DNA from: Cryobacterium sp. CG_9.6
Lineage (GTDB): Bacteria; Actinomycetota; Actinomycetes; Actinomycetales; Microbacteriaceae
Direction: 5' to 3'
Assembly: GCF_029893365.1 (NCBI RefSeq)
Contig: NZ_JARXUZ010000001.1
Coordinates: forward strand, 558,001 to 622,000
DNA: 64,000 nt
How positions within the stretch are numbered: position 1 is the stretch's first letter; each line of letters starts with the position of its first letter. The notes under the pieces are model-generated. The model worked only from the letters and a program-made list of their open reading frames with translations. It was not told the origin of the DNA and ran no database searches. Below are positions 61,179 through 64,000 of the stretch, piece by piece. A program made the position numbers and the translations under genes.

Positions 61179-62258
61179 ATGACCGAGCCATTCGTTGCCG
61201 TTCCCTCCTACGTCACGCAACCGGTGCGGACTCGCCCGCCAGGCGCTGACCCGATTCCGCCTCCACCCCTGCCCGTTTCCCTGTCTGTTCCGGGCCGCGC
61301 GGCGCACCCAGCGGATGCCCGGCGGGCAGACTCTCTGGGTCCGCTCGCGCCGTATGCCGCGGACCCGCTCGTGACCGACCTCTTCGTGAATGGTGAATCC
61401 GGGCTGTGGTCGGATTCCGGCTCCGGGCTCGTGCACGAATCCCGGTGGCGGTGCACCGAGGCGGAAGCGCGGCACCTTGCCGTTCGCCTGATCGCTCTGG
61501 GCGGCAGGCACCTCGACGAAGCGAGCCCGTGTGTTGATGTGCGGCTTGCCGACGCAATTCGCGTGCACGCTGTTCTTCCGCCGGCCTCAAGCTCCGGCAC
61601 ATTGATCTCGGTGCGGTTGCCCCGGCGGGAGCACCTGGACCTCGCCGCCCTGAGTACCGCGGGCATGTTCGGGCGGGAGCCGGCGGCATCCGCTGTGCTC
61701 GAGCGCCTGCGTCTGGCGGTGGCCCACCGGGAGAATCTGCTCGTGACCGGCGCGGCTGGAAGCGGCAAGACGACCCTGCTGGCGGCGCTGCTGGGTGAAG
61801 CGCCGCCGGGGGAGCGAATCGTTGTTATTGAGGACGTGGCCGAACTGCGGGTGGCGCACCCGCACGTGGTCGGGCTGGAGGCACGTCAGGCGAACCTGGA
61901 GGGGGCCGGCCGCATTGGTCTCGAGGCTCTCGTGCGGGAGGCGCTGCGCATGCGACCCGATCGGCTTGTGCTCGGCGAATGTCGGGGCGCCGAGGTGCGG
62001 GAGCTACTGACGGCGCTGAACACCGGGCACGACGGCGGGGCGGGAACTTTGCACGCGAATTCGCTGGATGATGTGCCCGCGCGGCTGGAGGCGTTGGGGG
62101 CACTCGCGGGGATGAGTGCCGAGGCTGTGGCACGTCAGACCGTGAGCGCCATCGATTTGGTGTTGCACCTGGAGCGGTTCGGTGCCCGGCGGCTGCTCAC
62201 CCGAATGGGGAGGTTCGAACTCGACGGGCGTGACCGGCTCATCATGGTGAATGAGTGA
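61179..62258 (+). CDS. tadA: TadA/CpaF-family secretion ATPase
   Basis: A 359-residue ATPase of the tight-adherence/type IV pilus-like secretion system. Walker A is VTGAAGSGKTTLLAAL, the Asp box RIVVIEDVAELRV, Walker B DRLVLGECRGAEVRE, and the His box GAGTLHANSLDD. It would power pilus assembly from the cytoplasmic side. ATG 61179 is chosen because the upstream part of the frame overlaps the end of the 6C RNA. The gene begins 115 bases after the 6C terminator and overlaps tadB-C by GTGA. No TadZ/Ssd-like gene precedes it, unlike in mycobacteria. Confidence 0.92.
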   Translation: MTEPFVAVPSYVTQPVRTRPPGADPIPPPPLPVSLSVPGRAAHPADARRADSLGPLAPYAADPLVTDLFVNGESGLWSDSGSGLVHESRWRCTEAEARHLAVRLIALGGRHLDEASPCVDVRLADAIRVHAVLPPASSSGTLISVRLPRREHLDLAALSTAGMFGREPAASAVLERLRLAVAHRENLLVTGAAGSGKTTLLAALLGEAPPGERIVVIEDVAELRVAHPHVVGLEARQANLEGAGRIGLEALVREALRMRPDRLVLGECRGAEVRELLTALNTGHDGGAGTLHANSLDDVPARLEALGALAGMSAEAVARQTVSAIDLVLHLERFGARRLLTRMGRFELDGRDRLIMVNE

Positions 62259-63331
62259 CGACGTCCCTGTTCGAGCGGCGCCGAGTCGGAAGGCGCCGGG
62301 TCCACGCGGCGCCACTTGACGAGGTGGCAGCCATCACTCAGCGCCTCGCGGTGCTCCTGAGCGCGGGGGTGGCTCCCAGCTCGGCCTGGTCGTACTTGGT
62401 GCCCGAGGTCGCAGAGGACTCTGCGGTGCGGCCCTTGTGGCATGACGGGAAGTCGGGTGAGGGGACACCGGTTGCCGTGGACACTGACCGCGCTTCAGCG
62501 GGCGCGGCCGGCCTAATTGAGGCAGCCGTCGACGCCGCCGTGCGGGGTGACAGCGTGCCCGATGCTCTGGCCGATCGGGCTCGTCTGGTGGGCGGGGAGG
62601 TGGGTGAGGCCTGGCTCGGACTCGCTGCCGCGTGGGAGGTGGCGACGGTGGCGGGAGCGCCGCTTGCCGCGTGCCTGCGCACTCTGGCGGCAACGTTTCG
62701 CGAGCTCGGGCAACTGCACCGGGATTGTCAGGTGGCCCTCTCCGGACCGCGTGCCACGGCACGGCTCGTGATGGGACTACCGGTCGGCGGCATTCTGGTG
62801 GGCGCGGCTATGGGGTTCAACGCGGTGCACATGTTGTTTTTCACCGCGCCGGGGTGGTTGTGCCTGTGCACTGGCGGCGCGCTCATGTGGGTGGCGAGTC
62901 GGTGGAATCGTCGGCTCGTGTCGACGGCCACAGCGGCTGCCACGACTCCCGGTCTGCAACTGGACCTGATGGCCATCGCGATGGCGGGTGGCGCATCGGT
63001 TGACCGGTCGCGACGCCTTGTGCAGGAGACCACCTTGCGGTTTGGCATCCCGTGCTCGGTTCTCGCCGATAATTCTCGCTCCCCGGAGGGCTCGACGCTC
63101 ACCCGCGTGCTGCGGTTGTCGGAGCGGGCAGGTGTTCCGGCCGCCGAATTGCTGCGCAGTGAGGCCCAGCAGATACGACAGGACGCACGCAGTGCGGGTC
63201 AGCAGCGGGCGGAGGCGCTCGCTGTGACGCTGATGCTGCCGCTCGGGCTGTGTGTGCTGCCGGCGTTCATGCTCGTGGGGGTGGTGCCGCTCGTGCTGTC
63301 AATCCTGGCCGGCACCCTGGAGTCGTTCTGA
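62255..63331 (+). CDS. Fused TadB-TadC inner-membrane platform protein
   Basis: A 358-residue protein from GTG 62255. Residues of about 20-215 resemble TadB: TQRLAVLLSAGVAPSSAW, a WEVATVAGAPLAACLRTLA segment and ALSGPRATARLVMGLPVGG before two membrane helices. Residues of about 225-355 resemble TadC: LDLMAIAMAGGASVDRSRR, LSERAGVPAAELLRSEA and LMLPLGLCVLPAFMLVGV. Two half T2SF domains are thus joined in one chain. It should form the membrane platform turned by TadA. No pilin, TadE or TadF gene follows; the next gene is a phosphatase. Confidence 0.85.
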   Translation: MTTSLFERRRVGRRRVHAAPLDEVAAITQRLAVLLSAGVAPSSAWSYLVPEVAEDSAVRPLWHDGKSGEGTPVAVDTDRASAGAAGLIEAAVDAAVRGDSVPDALADRARLVGGEVGEAWLGLAAAWEVATVAGAPLAACLRTLAATFRELGQLHRDCQVALSGPRATARLVMGLPVGGILVGAAMGFNAVHMLFFTAPGWLCLCTGGALMWVASRWNRRLVSTATAAATTPGLQLDLMAIAMAGGASVDRSRRLVQETTLRFGIPCSVLADNSRSPEGSTLTRVLRLSERAGVPAAELLRSEAQQIRQDARSAGQQRAEALAVTLMLPLGLCVLPAFMLVGVVPLVLSILAGTLESF

Positions 63332-63446
63332 GCGGGAGCCGCGTTTGATGTTCATTGTTTGTACACAAAAATGTCGGTCGCTACTTCTACGGTTTCTCTG
63401 GCGACAGGAGTTGCCCTTGTCCACCTGTTACACGGGGAGATTTCTG

Positions 63447-64000
63447 ATGAAACGAAGAGTTCCGATCCTGACTGCACTGACCCTGGTCACGGCACTTGTT
63501 GCCGGGGCCACGGTCGCCGCCGTGGCCGGCGTCGTACCGGCGGCATCCGCTGATTCGAGAGACAAGAGCCGCGCTCAGAACGTGATCTACCTGCTCGGAG
63601 ACGGCATGGGCCGCACCCATGTCACCGCTGCCCGCGAGCGCTTCTACGGCGCCAACGGTGAGCTCGCCATGGAAACCCTCCCCGCTCAGGGACACGTGAG
63701 CACCTACGCGGTGGAAAAGCTTTCCGGTCAACCCGGCAGCGCCGATTTTGCACCGAACCCGGTGACGGATTCAGCCTCGGCGGCCACCGCCTGGTCGTCC
63801 GGGGTCAAGACCTATAACGCGGCCTTGGGCGTGGATGCCAAGGGTGCAGTCGCCCCCACCATCATGGAACTCGCCAAGCAGGCGGGCCTTCGCACGGGCA
63901 ACGTCTCGACGGCCGAGATTACGGATGCCACACCGGCGGGTCAGATGAGCCACGCGCTCGCGCGCGGTTGCCAGGGCCCCGTCTATTCCGCCGCTGCCTG
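63447..64000 (+). CDS. Alkaline phosphatase, secreted (cut by window edge)
   Basis: The first 184 residues of an alkaline phosphatase. A signal peptide (about residues 1-35, KRR then a hydrophobic run, cleavage near PAASA) is followed by NVIYLLGDGMGRTHVTAAR (metal-site Asp) and the active-site Ser in TDSASAATAWSSG, then GNVSTAEITDATPAG. GGGGAG lies seven bases before ATG 63447. It releases phosphate from organic esters outside the cell. Probably induced by phosphate starvation, though I could not identify a sure Pho box. The frame is still open at the window end. Confidence 0.92.
   Translation, partial: MKRRVPILTALTLVTALVAGATVAAVAGVVPAASADSRDKSRAQNVIYLLGDGMGRTHVTAARERFYGANGELAMETLPAQGHVSTYAVEKLSGQPGSADFAPNPVTDSASAATAWSSGVKTYNAALGVDAKGAVAPTIMELAKQAGLRTGNVSTAEITDATPAGQMSHALARGCQGPVYSAAA

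Noticed and set aside
63332..63446. Possible Pho box before the alkaline phosphatase
   Set aside because: GTTCATTGTTTGTAC and GTCCACCTGTTACAC only loosely resemble PhoP direct repeats, so no site is claimed.

Overview
The window is high-GC actinobacterial chromosome. The small MGKLIY-type protein at 12.1 kb is a family I know mainly from Microbacteriaceae. The PBP2A-like/metallophosphoesterase/DUF4177/RidA/acs/6C RNA/tad block at 54-63 kb keeps an order like that of other actinobacteria, including Mycobacterium tuberculosis. I infer a Microbacteriaceae member; genus and species cannot be read from the sequence. I see no insertion sequence, prophage or CRISPR array.

Layout. 0-12 kb: the 3' end of asd, a membrane GGDEF-EAL protein, an orphan OmpR-type regulator, malate:quinone oxidoreductase, then an unusual signalling group. 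That group is a split sensor kinase pair, thymidine kinase, a LuxR-type regulator, and a second sensor in which both halves of the split pair are fused. 12-13.4 kb: a DUF7882 protein and a CPBP membrane protease. 13.5-41.4 kb: a large exopolysaccharide/capsule locus with a tyrosine autokinase, polymerase, UDP-glucose dehydrogenase, two sugar-nucleotide pathways, glycosyltransferases, acyltransferases and a flippase. The reconstructed pathways are a PglF/E/D-like route to UDP-diacetylbacillosamine, a CapE/F/G-like route to UDP-N-acetyl-L-fucosamine, and an epimerase/dehydrogenase pair. A fused glycosyltransferase-phosphoglycosyltransferase probably performs the first lipid-linked steps.

A two-gene cassette (DUF4012 membrane protein plus a small secreted LAATG sortase-type substrate) occurs twice, at 19.4-21.8 kb inside the locus and 41.5-43.7 kb at its right edge. 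This is the best candidate here for an undescribed system. 43.7-50 kb: a divergent histidine-utilisation cluster (hutF and an M20 amidohydrolase leftward; IclR regulator, hutU and hutI rightward) around a perfect operator-like palindrome. 50-54 kb: ROK kinase, HAD phosphatase, VanZ protein, MFS exporter and tRNA-Pro. 54-64 kb: metallophosphoesterase, class A PBP, a 57-residue DUF4177-like protein, RidA, acetyl-CoA synthetase, a 6C small RNA, TadA and a fused TadB-TadC, then the start of an alkaline phosphatase.
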